From: Devosia nitrariae
Lineage (GTDB): Bacteria; Pseudomonadota; Alphaproteobacteria; Rhizobiales; Devosiaceae
Reading direction: 5' to 3'
Assembly (NCBI RefSeq): GCF_030160115.1
Contig: NZ_BSNS01000015.1
Location: 79,053-143,052 of the forward strand
Length of the DNA stretch: 64,000 nucleotides
Shown: positions 1-10,063 of the stretch, piece after piece
Numbering within the stretch: position 1 is the stretch's first letter
How the letters are laid out: the number at the start of each line of letters is the position of its first letter
Notes under the pieces: generated by a model
Databases searched by the model: none
The model's input: only the letters and a program-made list of their open reading frames with translations
What the model was told of the DNA's origin: nothing
Position numbers and translations under genes: made by a program

Positions 1-55
1 GGATCACGGGGATCCGGGCTTTCCCATTTGACTCTAATTAGCGCGATAGCGGTCC

Positions 56-2185
56 TTATTCGGCCGCCGTTTCTTCCCGGTCTTTTTCCTTGCCGGTCTC
101 CTGATCGACCACTTTCATGGAAAGCCGCACCTTGCCGCGCTCGTCGAAGCCGAGGAGCTTGACCCAGACACGGTCACCTTCCTTGACGACGTCCGTCGTC
201 TTGGCGACGCGCTGGTCGGCGAGCTGGGAAATGTGGACAAGCCCGTCCTTGGCTCCGAAGAAGTTGACGAAGGCGCCGAAGTCGGCGGTCTTGACCACGG
301 TGCCCTGGTAGACCTCGCCCACTTCCGGCTCGTCGGTGATCGAGCGGATCCACTTGACGGCCGCATCGATCTGCTTGCCGTCGCTGGAGGCGACCTTGAC
401 GGTGCCGTCATCCTCGATGTTGATCTTGGCGCCGGTCTTTTCCACGATCTCGCGGATCACCTTGCCGCCTGTGCCGATCACTTCGCGGATCTTGTCGGTC
501 GGGATCTTGAAGGTCTCGATTCGCGGAGCGAACTCGCCCACTTCCTCGCGGCTGGAGGTAATGGCCTTGGCCATTTCGCCGAGGATGTGCATGCGGCCGT
601 CCTTGGCCTGGCCGAGGGCGATCTTCATGATCTCCTCGGTGATGCCGGCGATCTTGATGTCCATCTGCAGGCTGGTGACGCCCGCTTCGGTGCCGGCGAC
701 CTTGAAGTCCATGTCCCCGAGGTGATCCTCATCGCCGAGGATGTCGGAGAGCACGGCGAACTTCTCGCCTTCCAGGATAAGGCCCATGGCAATGCCCGCC
801 ACCGGCCGCCGCATCGGCACGCCTGCGTCCATCAGGGCGAGAGAGGTGCCGCAGACGGTTGCCATCGAGGACGAGCCGTTGGACTCGGTGATCTCGGAGA
901 CGACGCGCACGGTATAGGGGAATTCCTCGAGCGACGGGCGGATCGGGTTGATGGCGCGCCACGCGAGCTTGCCGTGACCGATCTCGCGGCGGCCAGGGGA
1001 GCCCATGCGCCCGGCTTCACCGACCGAATAGGGCGGGAAGTTGTAGTGCAGGAGGAAGGTTTCCTTCCTGGTGCCCTCGAGCGAATCGATGAACTGCTCG
1101 TCCTCGCCCGTGCCCAGGGTCGCCACCACCAGGGCCTGCGTCTCGCCGCGGGTAAAGAGCGCCGAGCCGTGAGTGCGCGGCAGGACGCCTACTTCGGAAA
1201 CGATCGGCCGCACCGTCTTCAGGTCGCGCCCGTCAATGCGGTTGCCGGTGTCGAGCACGTTCCAGCGCACGATCTTGGCCTGAAGGTTGTGGAACACATC
1301 TCCGACGGCCTCGGCCGAGACGGTGCCGGCCTCGATGCGGGCGGCATACTGTTCCTTGACCTTCTGCTTGGCCGCGTCGACCGCCGCGTAACGGTCTTCC
1401 TTGCGGGTGATCTTGTAAGCTGCCCGCAGGTCCGCCTCGATAAACGAGAGCATCTCGGTCTCGAGGTCCGAGAAGTCGGCAGGCTCGAAGTCGCGCGGTT
1501 CCTTGGCGGCCAGCTCCGCGAGCCTGATGATCGCGTCGATCACCTTGCGGCTCTGCTCGTGGCCGAACATGACGGCACCCAGCATCACATCCTCGGAAAG
1601 CTCCTGGGCTTCCGACTCGACCATCAGCACGGCGTCGGCGGTGCCGGCCATGACGAGGTCGAGCTTGCTGTCGCTGCGCTTGTCGATCGGCGTGTTGAGA
1701 ACATACTGCCCGTCGATATAGCCGACGCGCGCCGCTCCGATCGGCCCCATGAAGGGAATGCCCGAGATGGTGAGCGCGGCCGAGGCAGCGACCATAGCCA
1801 GGACGTCCGGGTTGTTCTCCATGTCGTGCTGGAGAACGGTGATGATGACCTGCGTCTCGTTCTTGTAGCCGTCGGGAAAGAGCGGACGGATCGGCCGGTC
1901 GATGAGGCGGCTGGTCAGCGTCTCGGCCTCGGTCGGGCGCCCTTCGCGCTTGAAGTAGCCGCCCGGGATCTTGCCGGAGGCGAAGTATTTTTCCTGGTAG
2001 TTGACGGTCAGGGGGAAGAAGTCCTGGCCGGGCTTGGCGGTCTTGGCCGAAACGACCGTCGCGAGGACGACGGTCTCGCCGAGCGTTGCGAGCACGGCGC
2101 CGTCCGCCTGGCGGGCGATCTTGCCGGTCTCGAGCGTCAGCGGCTGATCGCCCCAGTTGAGTTCCACTTTGTGATGATCGAACAT
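56..2185 (-). CDS. pnp: Polyribonucleotide nucleotidyltransferase (PNPase)
   Basis: Phosphorolytic 3'-5' exoribonuclease, core of RNA turnover and the degradosome. The 709-residue product has the family's usual length. It carries two RNase PH-like domains separated by an alpha-helical linker. A KH domain with the GTGG loop ([15 protein letters not shown]) lies around residues 555-615. A C-terminal S1 domain ([17 protein letters not shown]) ends near residue 695. The start is set at [11 protein letters not shown]; a longer in-frame reading upstream has no family similarity. It lies downstream of rpsO on the same strand, as in most bacteria, with a terminator-like hairpin between them. Assignment is secure. 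Confidence 0.97.
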   Translation of the reverse strand: MFDHHKVELNWGDQPLTLETGKIARQADGAVLATLGETVVLATVVSAKTAKPGQDFFPLTVNYQEKYFASGKIPGGYFKREGRPTEAETLTSRLIDRPIRPLFPDGYKNETQVIITVLQHDMENNPDVLAMVAASAALTISGIPFMGPIGAARVGYIDGQYVLNTPIDKRSDSKLDLVMAGTADAVLMVESEAQELSEDVMLGAVMFGHEQSRKVIDAIIRLAELAAKEPRDFEPADFSDLETEMLSFIEADLRAAYKITRKEDRYAAVDAAKQKVKEQYAARIEAGTVSAEAVGDVFHNLQAKIVRWNVLDTGNRIDGRDLKTVRPIVSEVGVLPRTHGSALFTRGETQALVVATLGTGEDEQFIDSLEGTRKETFLLHYNFPPYSVGEAGRMGSPGRREIGHGKLAWRAINPIRPSLEEFPYTVRVVSEITESNGSSSMATVCGTSLALMDAGVPMRRPVAGIAMGLILEGEKFAVLSDILGDEDHLGDMDFKVAGTEAGVTSLQMDIKIAGITEEIMKIALGQAKDGRMHILGEMAKAITSSREEVGEFAPRIETFKIPTDKIREVIGTGGKVIREIVEKTGAKINIEDDGTVKVASSDGKQIDAAVKWIRSITDEPEVGEVYQGTVVKTADFGAFVNFFGAKDGLVHISQLADQRVAKTTDVVKEGDRVWVKLLGFDERGKVRLSMKVVDQETGKEKDREETAAE

Positions 2186-2470
2186 CGTTCTTCGTCTTTC
2201 ATGTCTGCCTGGATGCGCCGATGCGCGGGGCGCAGGCCCGCGCGCGCATTCAGTGTGCCGGCCCGTCCGTGCACCCCATGTGCGTGGCGGGCGTAGATGC
2301 GGCACCGTTACGGCCCGGCGGCCGGAACATGAGCAAGACGACGAGACGCTCCCAGAAAATCACCATGCCCCTAGCCCCTTGGGCCAGTCGGGCAATTCCG
2401 AGAGCGGCCAATGATCCTGCCATGCTCCGCTCTTGCCGGTCTGCGCGGCTCCATCCGGGATGCCGGATGG

Positions 2471-2503
2471 AAAAGATGCGGGAGCCATACCGGCCCCCGC
2501 ATC
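2471..2503 (-). terminator. Intrinsic terminator between rpsO and pnp
   Basis: Read on the minus strand, GATGCGGGGGCC and GGCTCCCGCATC form a 12-bp stem with one G:U pair and a 5-nt loop, followed directly by TTTT. It sits just past the rpsO stop. A comparable hairpin between rpsO and pnp is known in E. coli, where read-through feeds pnp. Confidence 0.8.
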
Positions 2504-2521
2504 CGATTGGTTCTTTGGCGC

Positions 2522-2791
2522 CTAGCGGCGCAGGCCCAGCTTTTCGATCAGGGTCTTGTAGCGGGCTTCGTCGATGCGCTTGACGTAGTCAAGCAGGCGA
2601 CGACGAAGCGAAACCAGCTTCAGGAGGCCACGCCGGGAGTGATTGTCCTTGGCGTGGGTCTTGAAGTGTTCGGTGAGATTGGCAATGCGCTCGGAAAGGA
2701 TCGCGACCTGGACCTCGGGCGAACCGGTGTCGTCCTTCTTGGTGGCGTATTCCTTGATCAGAGCGGACTTGCGCTCAGCAGTAATCGACAT
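2522..2791 (-). CDS. rpsO: 30S ribosomal protein S15
   Basis: An 89-residue product of exact S15 length, with the typical start MSITAERK, the DTGSPEVQ segment and the C-terminal RRRLLDYVK helix. S15 is a primary 16S rRNA binding protein of the small subunit. The start is supported by AAGGA about 7 nt upstream of ATG. The neighbour downstream is pnp. Upstream in most relatives lie rbfA and truB, but here three unrelated genes intervene. Confidence 0.97.
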   Translation of the reverse strand: MSITAERKSALIKEYATKKDDTGSPEVQVAILSERIANLTEHFKTHAKDNHSRRGLLKLVSLRRRLLDYVKRIDEARYKTLIEKLGLRR

Positions 2792-2973
2792 CGGGATATC
2801 CTTTCGAAAAGGAGAGTTTGAGCCGCCCCGGCCGGGATGTCGTCCAGGCGGGGCCTCGTGATGGACCTTTCCACTCGGGAAAAGCTTGCGCGCGATATAC
2901 GCAACTTTGCCGGCAAAGGCCAGAAATATCTCTTGCGACGGGTCGCCCGGCGAATAGCCGGCCCGGTTCGGGC

Positions 2974-3390
2974 TTACGCCTTTGCGCCCAGGATATTGAC
3001 CATCCACGGCACGCCGAACCTGTCGACGCACATACCGAAGGTGTCGCCCCATGGCGCCCTTTCGAGCGGAACCGTCACCGTTCCACCCGCAGAGAGCTTG
3101 TCCCAGTAGCCGCGCAGCTCCGCCGCGTCGTCGCCGCTGAGCGAAATCGAGTGGTTGGTGCCGGGATTGTAGCCCATGCTGTTGGGGGTGTCGGATGCCA
3201 TCAGCGTCAGACCATTGGGTGTCTCCAGCATGGAATGCATGATCTTTTCGGCCTCGGCCGGATCCTCGTTCATGTTGAGATCGCCGAACGTGTTGACGGT
3301 CAGTTCGCCGCCGAACACCGAGTGGTAGAATTCCATGGCCTGCCTCGCCGTGTCGCGGAAGCCGAGATAGGGGTTGAGGCGTGTGCTCAT
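2974..3390 (-). CDS. VOC-family (PhnB/YjdN-like) protein
   Basis: A 138-residue protein with the glyoxalase/bleomycin-resistance (vicinal oxygen chelate) fold of the PhnB/YjdN type. The visible marks are [20 protein letters not shown] at the start, [10 protein letters not shown], and the C-terminal [19 protein letters not shown]. Family members are often of unknown substrate, so no reaction is assigned. It is encoded 28 bp downstream of the HWE kinase on the same strand and is probably co-transcribed with it. The start was chosen at MSTRLNPYL because the extra upstream reading has no family similarity. Confidence 0.85.
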   Translation of the reverse strand: MSTRLNPYLGFRDTARQAMEFYHSVFGGELTVNTFGDLNMNEDPAEAEKIMHSMLETPNGLTLMASDTPNSMGYNPGTNHSISLSGDDAAELRGYWDKLSAGGTVTVPLERAPWGDTFGMCVDRFGVPWMVNILGAKA

Positions 3391-3418
3391 CGATGCAGTC
3401 CTCCCTTGATCGCCGCCG

Positions 3419-5167
3419 CTATTCGGCGGCCTTGTCCTCGTTTGCTCTGGGCCCGGCATAATCGGGGTGCAGCGCAGACATCGGAATCTCGAAACGCCAC
3501 TCCATGCCGTCCCCGTGCATGATGCGTTCGACCTTGGCGCCGAGCGCGCCGCCGACCATGGAATTGAGTACAGTTGTGCCGAACCCCTTGTGCTCGGTCC
3601 GAGCCTCTGCCGTGTCTTTGGTCTCGGGAAGCGCTCGCTTCGTTTCCATATATTCGCGCCAGCGGAAAGCGAGGTGGTCTCCCTCAATGGTCCAGGAAAC
3701 CTCGAGTCGGCCCTTTTCCGTCGAGAAGGCGCCGTATTTGGCCGCGTTCGTCGACAGCTCGTGCGCGGCCATGCCCATGATCTGCGCGGCTTGCGCGTTG
3801 AGCCGCACCACTTCGCCCGTGAGCTTCAGCCGCTCTCCGTCAGAGGGTCCGAAAGGAGCGATGTGGTGGGTGAGGAGTTCTTTGAGCTCGACGCCCGCCC
3901 GCCCATGCGTGAGCAGCAGATCGGTCGAGCGGGCGAGACCCATTATGCGCTTTTCAAAGTTCTGCACGTAATGGGCGACGTCCTCTTCGCCGCGAGCGGT
4001 CTGCTTGGCCATGGCGGCGATGACCGTCATCTGGTTCTTGGACCGGTGCGCCAGCTCGCGCATCAGGAAACGCACTTCCGCCTCGGCCGAACGCCGCTGG
4101 GCCGAGGCCTCGGCGAGCGCCTGCGAGACATCCGCGATCTCGGCGACGGGATAGGGCTTGGCCACGACGCTTTCGCCGCGCCCCAGGCGCTTGGCGTCGC
4201 GGGCGAGTCCGCGCACCGAAGAGCCGATGCGGCGCGTCACCCAATAGAGGGTGATGATAATGAGCGCGGCGAGGACCACGGCGCCGGCAACGAGCGAGAG
4301 GACTGCATCGAGCAGGGGCTTGTTGATCACCTCGACGGGCGCCCAGGAGACCAGCCGCCAGCCCGTCAGCCCTGACCTTTGGATCACGGTCTGGTAGGTG
4401 CCTTCGTCAGTCGTTATTCGCTGCCAGCGCACCGAGAACGGCTGACTGAGCGCATCGAAGCGGGTGAAGGTCTCGCCGGTCACCCCGGCCCCGAACGAGG
4501 CGGAGATGATCTGCCCGTCCGCGTCGAGCAGGGCCGTCGACCAGCCTTCCGGCAGCTTGTTGGTCAACAGGGCCTGGGAGATGTTGTCGGCCCTCTGGTT
4601 GAGGGCGATGATCTTGCGTCCATATGGGCCCAGGTTCACGGGCAGCAGGATGTTGTAGGCCCAGTCGTTCGAGAGCGACCCGCGCACGAGGTCGGTGATC
4701 TCCACGTCGTTGCGCTCGAAGGCGCGGCGGATCGAGTCGAGGTCGGACGAGCGCGGCAAGGATTCGCCGAACGGTGTGCTGGTCGACATCAGCGTCGAAT
4801 AGTCGGAGTTGACGACGAAAAGGTTTGCCTTGGTGTTTTCCAGCGCCAGACGGCCATAGGCATGGAAGGCGCGAAAGCTCCCCTGGTGCAGCGACGGCGT
4901 CGTCGCCAGCACGCGCAACGTGGTGATGTTGGCGTTGATCTCACGCTCGACCGCCTGCACCAGCGAGCGCGTGGTGGCAAGGATCAGCGTCTCGATCGTG
5001 TTTTCCTGCGCCTGATGGTTGCGCTGCATCAGGATGCCGGCAAAGACGAACGAGGGGACGAGGGTGATCAGCGCCAGCGCCAGTAGATAGGCCGCGATCG
5101 ACCAGGGTCGGCGAGCCTTGGAGGCGTCCGATGTGCTGGCGGTTTCGGTAGCGCTCACTGTGGCCAT
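3419..5167 (-). CDS. Membrane HWE-family sensor histidine kinase
   Basis: A sensor kinase of about 582 residues. One N-terminal transmembrane segment (YLLALALITLVPSFVFAGIL) is followed by an extracytoplasmic sensor region of roughly 230 residues, a second membrane segment (AGAVVLAALIIITLYWV) and a HAMP-like linker. The transmitter has ELAHRSKNQMTVI as its H-box, MAAHELSTNAAKYGA and FRWREYMETK. The His before ELSTNAAKYGA and the W-x-E signature define the HWE family, common in rhizobia. No partner response regulator is adjacent, so it is an orphan here. The start is uncertain: an in-frame ATG at 5212 would add 15 residues. It diverges from the serine hydrolase gene. Confidence 0.85.
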   Translation of the reverse strand: MATVSATETASTSDASKARRPWSIAAYLLALALITLVPSFVFAGILMQRNHQAQENTIETLILATTRSLVQAVEREINANITTLRVLATTPSLHQGSFRAFHAYGRLALENTKANLFVVNSDYSTLMSTSTPFGESLPRSSDLDSIRRAFERNDVEITDLVRGSLSNDWAYNILLPVNLGPYGRKIIALNQRADNISQALLTNKLPEGWSTALLDADGQIISASFGAGVTGETFTRFDALSQPFSVRWQRITTDEGTYQTVIQRSGLTGWRLVSWAPVEVINKPLLDAVLSLVAGAVVLAALIIITLYWVTRRIGSSVRGLARDAKRLGRGESVVAKPYPVAEIADVSQALAEASAQRRSAEAEVRFLMRELAHRSKNQMTVIAAMAKQTARGEEDVAHYVQNFEKRIMGLARSTDLLLTHGRAGVELKELLTHHIAPFGPSDGERLKLTGEVVRLNAQAAQIMGMAAHELSTNAAKYGAFSTEKGRLEVSWTIEGDHLAFRWREYMETKRALPETKDTAEARTEHKGFGTTVLNSMVGGALGAKVERIMHGDGMEWRFEIPMSALHPDYAGPRANEDKAAE

Positions 5168-5311
5168 TAGTCTGCTGACAGCTCGTCCGTATCGCCCGGT
5201 CATCATCACCATAGACGGCAAGGGCGCGCGCTGCCAGCATGCATGACGACAAACTTCTCTGCGCAATCCACAGCTGGTCGGCTTGGGCACGGCGGCTTTG
5301 CACCGCAGTGT

Positions 5312-5340
5312 TTGTACGCTTGGCCGACCTCGCTTATACG
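5312..5340 (+). promoter_or_regulatory. Likely sigma-70-type promoter of the serine hydrolase gene
   Basis: TTGTAC and TATACG are separated by 17 bp and lie 28 bp upstream of the ATG at 5368. An AGGAG ribosome site at 5354-5358 follows. This is a sequence match only; no start site is known. Confidence 0.45.
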
Positions 5341-5367
5341 GGAATGTGTTTGTAGGAGTTGTGTTCG

Positions 5368-6552
5368 ATGACCCGTTTGCTGGCTGCGGTGCTTTTGTCC
5401 GTCCTTGCACTCATCGGACCCGCCTGTGGGCAGGAGGACGGGGCCGCTCGCAGGGAGCAAGAGGTTATCCTCGGCCTGCTCGGGCAAGCGCCCGTCGAGG
5501 AGAACCAGTTCACGCCCGAGTTCCTCGCCCAGGTTCCGCTCGCCCAGGTCGAGCAGCTCCTCGTCCAGATAAAGTCCACCATCGGCACGCCCGAGGAGGT
5601 TCGTCCGACCGAGGACGGCTATGTCGTCGAAACTCGCACCCACACCATGCCCGTACAGATCACCCTCGATGAGGCTGGGCGCATATCGAGCCTGCTGTTC
5701 CGCCCGCCGGTGCAGAGCAACGCCTCGATCGCCGATATCGCTGCCCAGTTCGATGATCTCGAGGGCACGGTATCCTACCTCGTCGTGCGCGATGGTGAGG
5801 TGTTGGCCGAACGCGACGCCGATACTCCACTCGCCGTTGGCTCGGCCTTCAAGCTCGCGGTGCTCGCTCTGCTCGATGAGGCGATTGAGCGCGGCGAGCA
5901 CAGCTGGGACGATGTAGTGAGGCTCGAGAACCGCCACATCTCGCTGCCGACCGGACTCATGCAGACCTTTCCGGTCGGCTCGCCCGTCACGCTGCACACC
6001 GCGGCTGCCCTGATGATCTCGATCAGCGACAATACGGCGACCGACCTTCTGATCGACGTGGTCGGCCGCGAGGCGCTGGCCGAAAAGCTCGGCGTCGATT
6101 TCGCGCTGACCACTCGTGAGTTCTTTTTCCTCAAGGGTGATCTCGAAACCCGCGACGCCTTTCTTGCCGCCTCGCCCGAGGGAAAGCTGGAGATCACCGA
6201 GGACATGGCCGGCCGGCCCATGCCCGCGCTCAACCCCAACCTGCCTCTCCACGACGAGGGCGTCGAGTGGTACGTGTCGGCACGCCGACTCTGCGAGCTC
6301 ATCGACGCCGTCGCCCATCTCGATGTCATGAGCATCAATTCCGGCATCGCCACCGCCTCCGACTGGCGGCGCGTCGCCTACAAGGGCGGCAGTGAGACGG
6401 GTGTCCTCAATTTCACCACGCAGCTGACGGCCAGGGACGGCTCCGAGATCTGTGCCGTGCTGACCATCAACAATGACAGCGCCGTCACCGGCACCACCCC
6501 GACCTCGGTCTACGCCTCGATCCTCGCGGCTCTGGCTCCGCGGCAGCCGTAG
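5368..6552 (+). CDS. Secreted class A beta-lactamase-like serine hydrolase
   Basis: An exported protein of 394 residues with a signal peptide (MTRLLAAVLLSVLALIGPA). It has an N-terminal domain of about 95 residues, followed by a serine beta-lactamase/transpeptidase-like domain. The active-site SxxK is SAFK in AVGSAFKLAVL, the SDN motif is ISDNTATDLL, and the third motif is KGGSETG. The two-domain layout resembles the Cpe/LpqF-type esterase-like members more than true resistance enzymes, so antibiotic hydrolysis should not be assumed. AGGAG 9 nt upstream fixes the ATG. It stands alone on the plus strand inside the rbfA-truB / rpsO-pnp cluster. Confidence 0.85.
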   Translation: MTRLLAAVLLSVLALIGPACGQEDGAARREQEVILGLLGQAPVEENQFTPEFLAQVPLAQVEQLLVQIKSTIGTPEEVRPTEDGYVVETRTHTMPVQITLDEAGRISSLLFRPPVQSNASIADIAAQFDDLEGTVSYLVVRDGEVLAERDADTPLAVGSAFKLAVLALLDEAIERGEHSWDDVVRLENRHISLPTGLMQTFPVGSPVTLHTAAALMISISDNTATDLLIDVVGREALAEKLGVDFALTTREFFFLKGDLETRDAFLAASPEGKLEITEDMAGRPMPALNPNLPLHDEGVEWYVSARRLCELIDAVAHLDVMSINSGIATASDWRRVAYKGGSETGVLNFTTQLTARDGSEICAVLTINNDSAVTGTTPTSVYASILAALAPRQP

Positions 6553-6605
6553 ACGAGAGAGCGTAAGGCTCTAATTCGCTCGCGCAACCCGGAAGGGGGA
6601 GGGAG

Positions 6606-7514
6606 CTACAGGTTGAAAACCCGCCTGGGGACGAACTGGCCGCGCACCACGCTTCCGGTCGCCACCACCTCTCCGGCAAAGCTCGCCCAGGCCGCATCGA
6701 GCGCCACGGGTGCGCCGCCCCCGGTGAGCAATACGGGATTGCCGTTGCGCAGGGTCGTCGCCTGCTCGCCACGCACCCGCACCTCGCAAAGGGTGCCAAG
6801 GCCTGCGGCGACGGGCTTCAGCACCGCGTCGCGCTCTGCCGGGCTCATGGCTTCGAGGTCGGCAAGACGCACTGCGTCCGCGTCGTGGAAATCGCCGACC
6901 GCTGCGCGATGGAGCCGGGCGACATGCCCACGCGTGCCGAGCCGCTCGGCGAGATCCCGGGCGAGGGCCCGCACATAGGTGCCTTTGCCGCATGTGACCT
7001 CGAACGTCGAGGTCTCGACATCATGCGCGACGAGCCCGAGGCTGTCGATGGCAATTTCGCGCGGCTTGAGCTCGACGGCTTCGCCGGCGCGGGCGAGGTC
7101 GTAAGCGCGCTCGCCCCCGACCTTGATCGCCGAGAAGGTCGGCGGCACCTGCTCGATGGTGCCGGTGAATTGAGGCAATGCCGCCAGGATCTCGGCTTCG
7201 GCCGGCCGCCGGTCGCTCACCGCCACCACCTCGCCTTCCGCATCGTCGGTGCTGGTGGTGCTGCCCCAGCGCACCTCGAACCGGTAGACCTTGCGCCCGT
7301 CCTGCACATGAGGCACCGCCTTCGTCGCCTCACCAAGCGCGATCGGCAGTATCCCGGTCGCCAGCGGATCGAGCGTCCCGGCATGCCCCGCCTTGGCCGC
7401 GGCGAATAGCCAGCGCACCTTGCCCACCGCCTGGGTCGAGGTCATGTCATAGGGCTTGTCGAGCACCAGCCAGCCGGAGATGGTCCGCTTTTGGCGCTTG
7501 CCTGCTGCCTGCAC
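6606..7514 (-). CDS. truB: tRNA pseudouridine(55) synthase
   Basis: Makes pseudouridine 55 in the T-arm of tRNAs. The 302-residue product contains the family motif GHAGTLDPLATGILPIALG with the catalytic Asp, the KVYRFEVRWG strand and VTCGKGTYVRALARDLAERL. The start is GTG, 2 bp after the rbfA stop, so the two are translationally linked. The conserved neighbour downstream, rpsO, lies about 3.8 kb away with unrelated genes between. Confidence 0.96.
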   Translation of the reverse strand: MQAAGKRQKRTISGWLVLDKPYDMTSTQAVGKVRWLFAAAKAGHAGTLDPLATGILPIALGEATKAVPHVQDGRKVYRFEVRWGSTTSTDDAEGEVVAVSDRRPAEAEILAALPQFTGTIEQVPPTFSAIKVGGERAYDLARAGEAVELKPREIAIDSLGLVAHDVETSTFEVTCGKGTYVRALARDLAERLGTRGHVARLHRAAVGDFHDADAVRLADLEAMSPAERDAVLKPVAAGLGTLCEVRVRGEQATTLRNGNPVLLTGGGAPVALDAAWASFAGEVVATGSVVRGQFVPRRVFNL

Positions 7515-7516
7515 GC

Positions 7517-7921
7517 TTACTCGTCCTTGTCGTCGTCCTCGAGATCGCGCCGCACCCGCTCGGATCGCAGCAGCGCGTCGATCCGATCCGCCTCCTCGAA
7601 CGTCTCGTCGACGAAGAAGCGGAATTCGGGGGCGAACTTGAGGTCGAGCTGCGGGGCGATCTGACCGCGGATGAACCGCCTGTGCCGGTTGAGCGCAGCC
7701 ACCACCTCGTCGGCATGCTGTCCGCCCAGCGGCATCACATAGGCATTGGCGATCTTGAGGTCGGGCGTCATGCGCACTTCAGGCACCGTCACGACAGTGC
7801 CGCGCAGCGCCTCGTCCTCGACTTCCCCGCGCGCGAACATGGCGGCCAACGCATGGCGCACGAGCTCCCCGACGCGTAGCATCCGCTGGCTCGGGCCCTT
7901 GGGATTGTTGTCTTTGCTCAT
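7517..7921 (-). CDS. rbfA: 30S ribosome-binding factor A
   Basis: Cold-shock and 16S rRNA maturation factor of the small subunit. The 134-residue product shows [16 protein letters not shown] at the N-terminus, a KH-type core with [12 protein letters not shown], and an acidic C-terminal tail (EDDDKDE). ATG at 7921 gives the standard start; a GTG 9 bp further upstream is possible. It overlaps no gene but nearly abuts truB. infB, the usual upstream neighbour, is not present. Confidence 0.95.
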   Translation of the reverse strand: MSKDNNPKGPSQRMLRVGELVRHALAAMFARGEVEDEALRGTVVTVPEVRMTPDLKIANAYVMPLGGQHADEVVAALNRHRRFIRGQIAPQLDLKFAPEFRFFVDETFEEADRIDALLRSERVRRDLEDDDKDE

Positions 7922-7952
7922 TGCGTGCACTTAGGGCGAGACGCCCCTCGCG

Positions 7953-8642
7953 TCAATCGCCGGTCGCGATCAGCTCGGCCTCGTCGTGGAGCTGGCGCGC
8001 GCGCAGCTCCACGACATCGGTCGGGACGGGCCAGGCAGTCGGATCCGTCGGATCGAATGCATCGCCACGCCATTCCTGGTAGACGGCGGCAATACCCGCT
8101 GGCGTGCGCTTGAATGAAATGATCGCCACTTCTCCCATGCCGATGAGGTTACCGAGGCGTTCGAGGAACGCTCCGCACACGAACCCGAGCGGCGCCAGCG
8201 CTTCGCCGCGGTCCTCGCCCAATTGGAAGAAGCCGGTGAGTCCGGGCCGGCAGTTGCGCGCATAGCCCGTCATGGTCGAGCGACGATAGTCGATCAGCGC
8301 CCGGTCGGGCTCGAGCGTGATGCGCGCTGCATAAAGGGTGCGCCAGGTCTCGGCCGTCTCACCCTTGGGCGTGATGGTGAGGATCGCCTGCCGTTCGCTG
8401 CTCGAGAACATCGTTTCAACGAGCGGCAGCGTCTCGCCCGCGCGCTCGTCATCGGTTAGCCAGTCAGGAAGCGGCAGGACGAGCCGGTGCGCATGCGTTT
8501 CGAGGACGAGGGCCTCGCCGTTCTGCGTGAGCGGCATGGGGGCGGCATCCTGACCTGCGGCGGGCGTCGCAAGGAGGATTGCGAGAAGACCGGCAAAGCC
8601 GACAGATGAACGTAAGGCGGACCTGAGGGTCGAGCGGTTCAA
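7953..8642 (-). CDS. Exported protein of unknown function
   Basis: I do not recognise this 229-residue protein. It begins with a clear signal peptide (RSSVGFAGLLAILLATPAAG followed by QDAAP), so it is likely periplasmic. The mature part has no evident catalytic motif. It carries two cysteines (NCRPG and GFVCGAF) that could form a disulfide. The start is a TTG, chosen because GGGAGA lies just upstream and no ATG precedes the signal peptide. It reads into rbfA on the same strand with a 31-bp gap and may share its transcript. Confidence 0.6.
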   Translation of the reverse strand: MNRSTLRSALRSSVGFAGLLAILLATPAAGQDAAPMPLTQNGEALVLETHAHRLVLPLPDWLTDDERAGETLPLVETMFSSSERQAILTITPKGETAETWRTLYAARITLEPDRALIDYRRSTMTGYARNCRPGLTGFFQLGEDRGEALAPLGFVCGAFLERLGNLIGMGEVAIISFKRTPAGIAAVYQEWRGDAFDPTDPTAWPVPTDVVELRARQLHDEAELIATGD

Positions 8643-8812
8643 GACGGGTCTCCCGGCCCGGACACGAAGAAGGCAACGCCCGTCCCCAGTCCCTCATCTG
8701 GTGGCGGCAGCGTTGCCCGAGCAATAAGAGCCGGCGCCGTAACGAAGCAAGCCCCTCACTGACCCCGCCGCTGATTCCCCGTTCTACTGGGCTTTCCCGG
8801 CAACACTCATCG

Positions 8813-9844
8813 TCACCCACCCGCGCGCGCGGACCGTGCGAGTCCCGTCTGCCCCTCGGGCAGTACTAGATGCGGGGGCTGATGACCGTCCATGAAGGTG
8901 CGGATGTTCACGATCACCGCCTCGCCCATCTCGATCCGCGCCTCGAGCGTTGCCGATGCCATGTGGGCGGTCATGACCACCTTGTTGGCATCGGCGAGCG
9001 CCAGGAGCCGCGGGTTGATGCCGTTCCTGTGCTCGAAGACGTCGAGTGCGGCACCGGAAAGGTGTCCGCTCTCGATTTCGGCGACCAGTGCCGGCTCATC
9101 GATGAGCTCGGGCCGCGAGACGTTGACGACGAAGCTGCCCGGTTTCATGCGTCTCACCCGCTCAGCCGAGAGGAGGTGGTGCGTCTCGCGCGTCAGGGGG
9201 GTATGGAGAGAAACGATGTCGACCGCCTCGAGCATGGCGTCGAGCGAGGCCCAGTAGGTGGCCCCCAACGGCTCTTCCACCTGCGGCGAGCGCCGGTTGC
9301 GCGAGTAGTAGTGGATGGAAAGGCCGAAGGCGCGGGCGCGCTGGGCGACAGCCGTGCCGATCCGCCCCATGCCCACGATACCGAGCGCCTTGCCGCGCAG
9401 CCGGTGGCCGAGCATCGAGGTCGGCGACCAGCCCGCCCAGGCTCCGTCGCGCACGAGCATGCGGCTGCCTTCGATCAGCCGCCGCGGCAGGGCCAGCATC
9501 AGCGCGAGAGCCATATCGGCCGTATCCTCGGTCAACACGCTTGGTGTGTTGGTGACGGTCAGGCCCGCGGCCCAGGCGGCCTCGAGATCGACATTGTCGA
9601 TGCCGTTGCCGAACTGGGCGATGAGCCGCACCGTCTCGGGCAGGCGTGCGATGAGCCCCGCATCGATCCGGTCGGTGATCGAGGAAACCAGGACGTCCTT
9701 TTCTGCAAGCCCTTCGATCAGGTCGTCTGCCGTCAGCGGGACGTCGGCTTCATTGACGTCGGTCTCGAAGAGCGTCGCCATGCGCGCCTCGATCGTGGCG
9801 GGCAGGCGCCGGGTCACCAGAATGCGCGGCCGGATGCCGCTCAT
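8813..9844 (-). CDS. D-2-hydroxyacid dehydrogenase (glyoxylate reductase-like)
   Basis: NAD(P)-dependent D-isomer 2-hydroxyacid dehydrogenase of 343 residues. It has the Rossmann motif GIVGMGRIGTAV, the substrate-binding QFGNGIDNVD loop, and the catalytic triad as Arg in NVSRPELIDE, Glu in DVFEHRNGI and His in MTAHMASATLEAR. Basic residues after the second strand (YYSRNRR) suggest NADPH preference. Likely substrates are glyoxylate or hydroxypyruvate, but this is inference. The start at MSGIRPRILV has GGGGGA six bases upstream. Confidence 0.88.
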   Translation of the reverse strand: MSGIRPRILVTRRLPATIEARMATLFETDVNEADVPLTADDLIEGLAEKDVLVSSITDRIDAGLIARLPETVRLIAQFGNGIDNVDLEAAWAAGLTVTNTPSVLTEDTADMALALMLALPRRLIEGSRMLVRDGAWAGWSPTSMLGHRLRGKALGIVGMGRIGTAVAQRARAFGLSIHYYSRNRRSPQVEEPLGATYWASLDAMLEAVDIVSLHTPLTRETHHLLSAERVRRMKPGSFVVNVSRPELIDEPALVAEIESGHLSGAALDVFEHRNGINPRLLALADANKVVMTAHMASATLEARIEMGEAVIVNIRTFMDGHQPPHLVLPEGQTGLARSARAGG

Positions 9845-10063
9845 TTCCGGTCCCCCATGCGGCCTGCTGCCGCAATGCACGCCTTGGCCGCCAGGATGCG
9901 CCGGGGAGACGGAAAATGGCCATAGCCCATGGATAGTCGTGCCCGAAGGTGGAGGGGTCCGGCAAGCTTAGCAGGTCACCGGGCGCGGTCCAGCAGCAAT
10001 CCTTCAGCGCCCGTTAAGGATACTCGGCTAGTGATAGGTCAAAAGCACCGCGTCTGCAAAGTC

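Noticed and set aside
233..2296. 687-codon open frame opposite pnp
   Set aside because: Low-complexity Asp/His/Gly/Leu composition with no motif. pnp on the other strand is certain.
5368..6552. Beta-lactam resistance gene
   Set aside because: The SxxK, SDN and KGG motifs show the fold, but the extra N-terminal domain and context do not support a resistance role.
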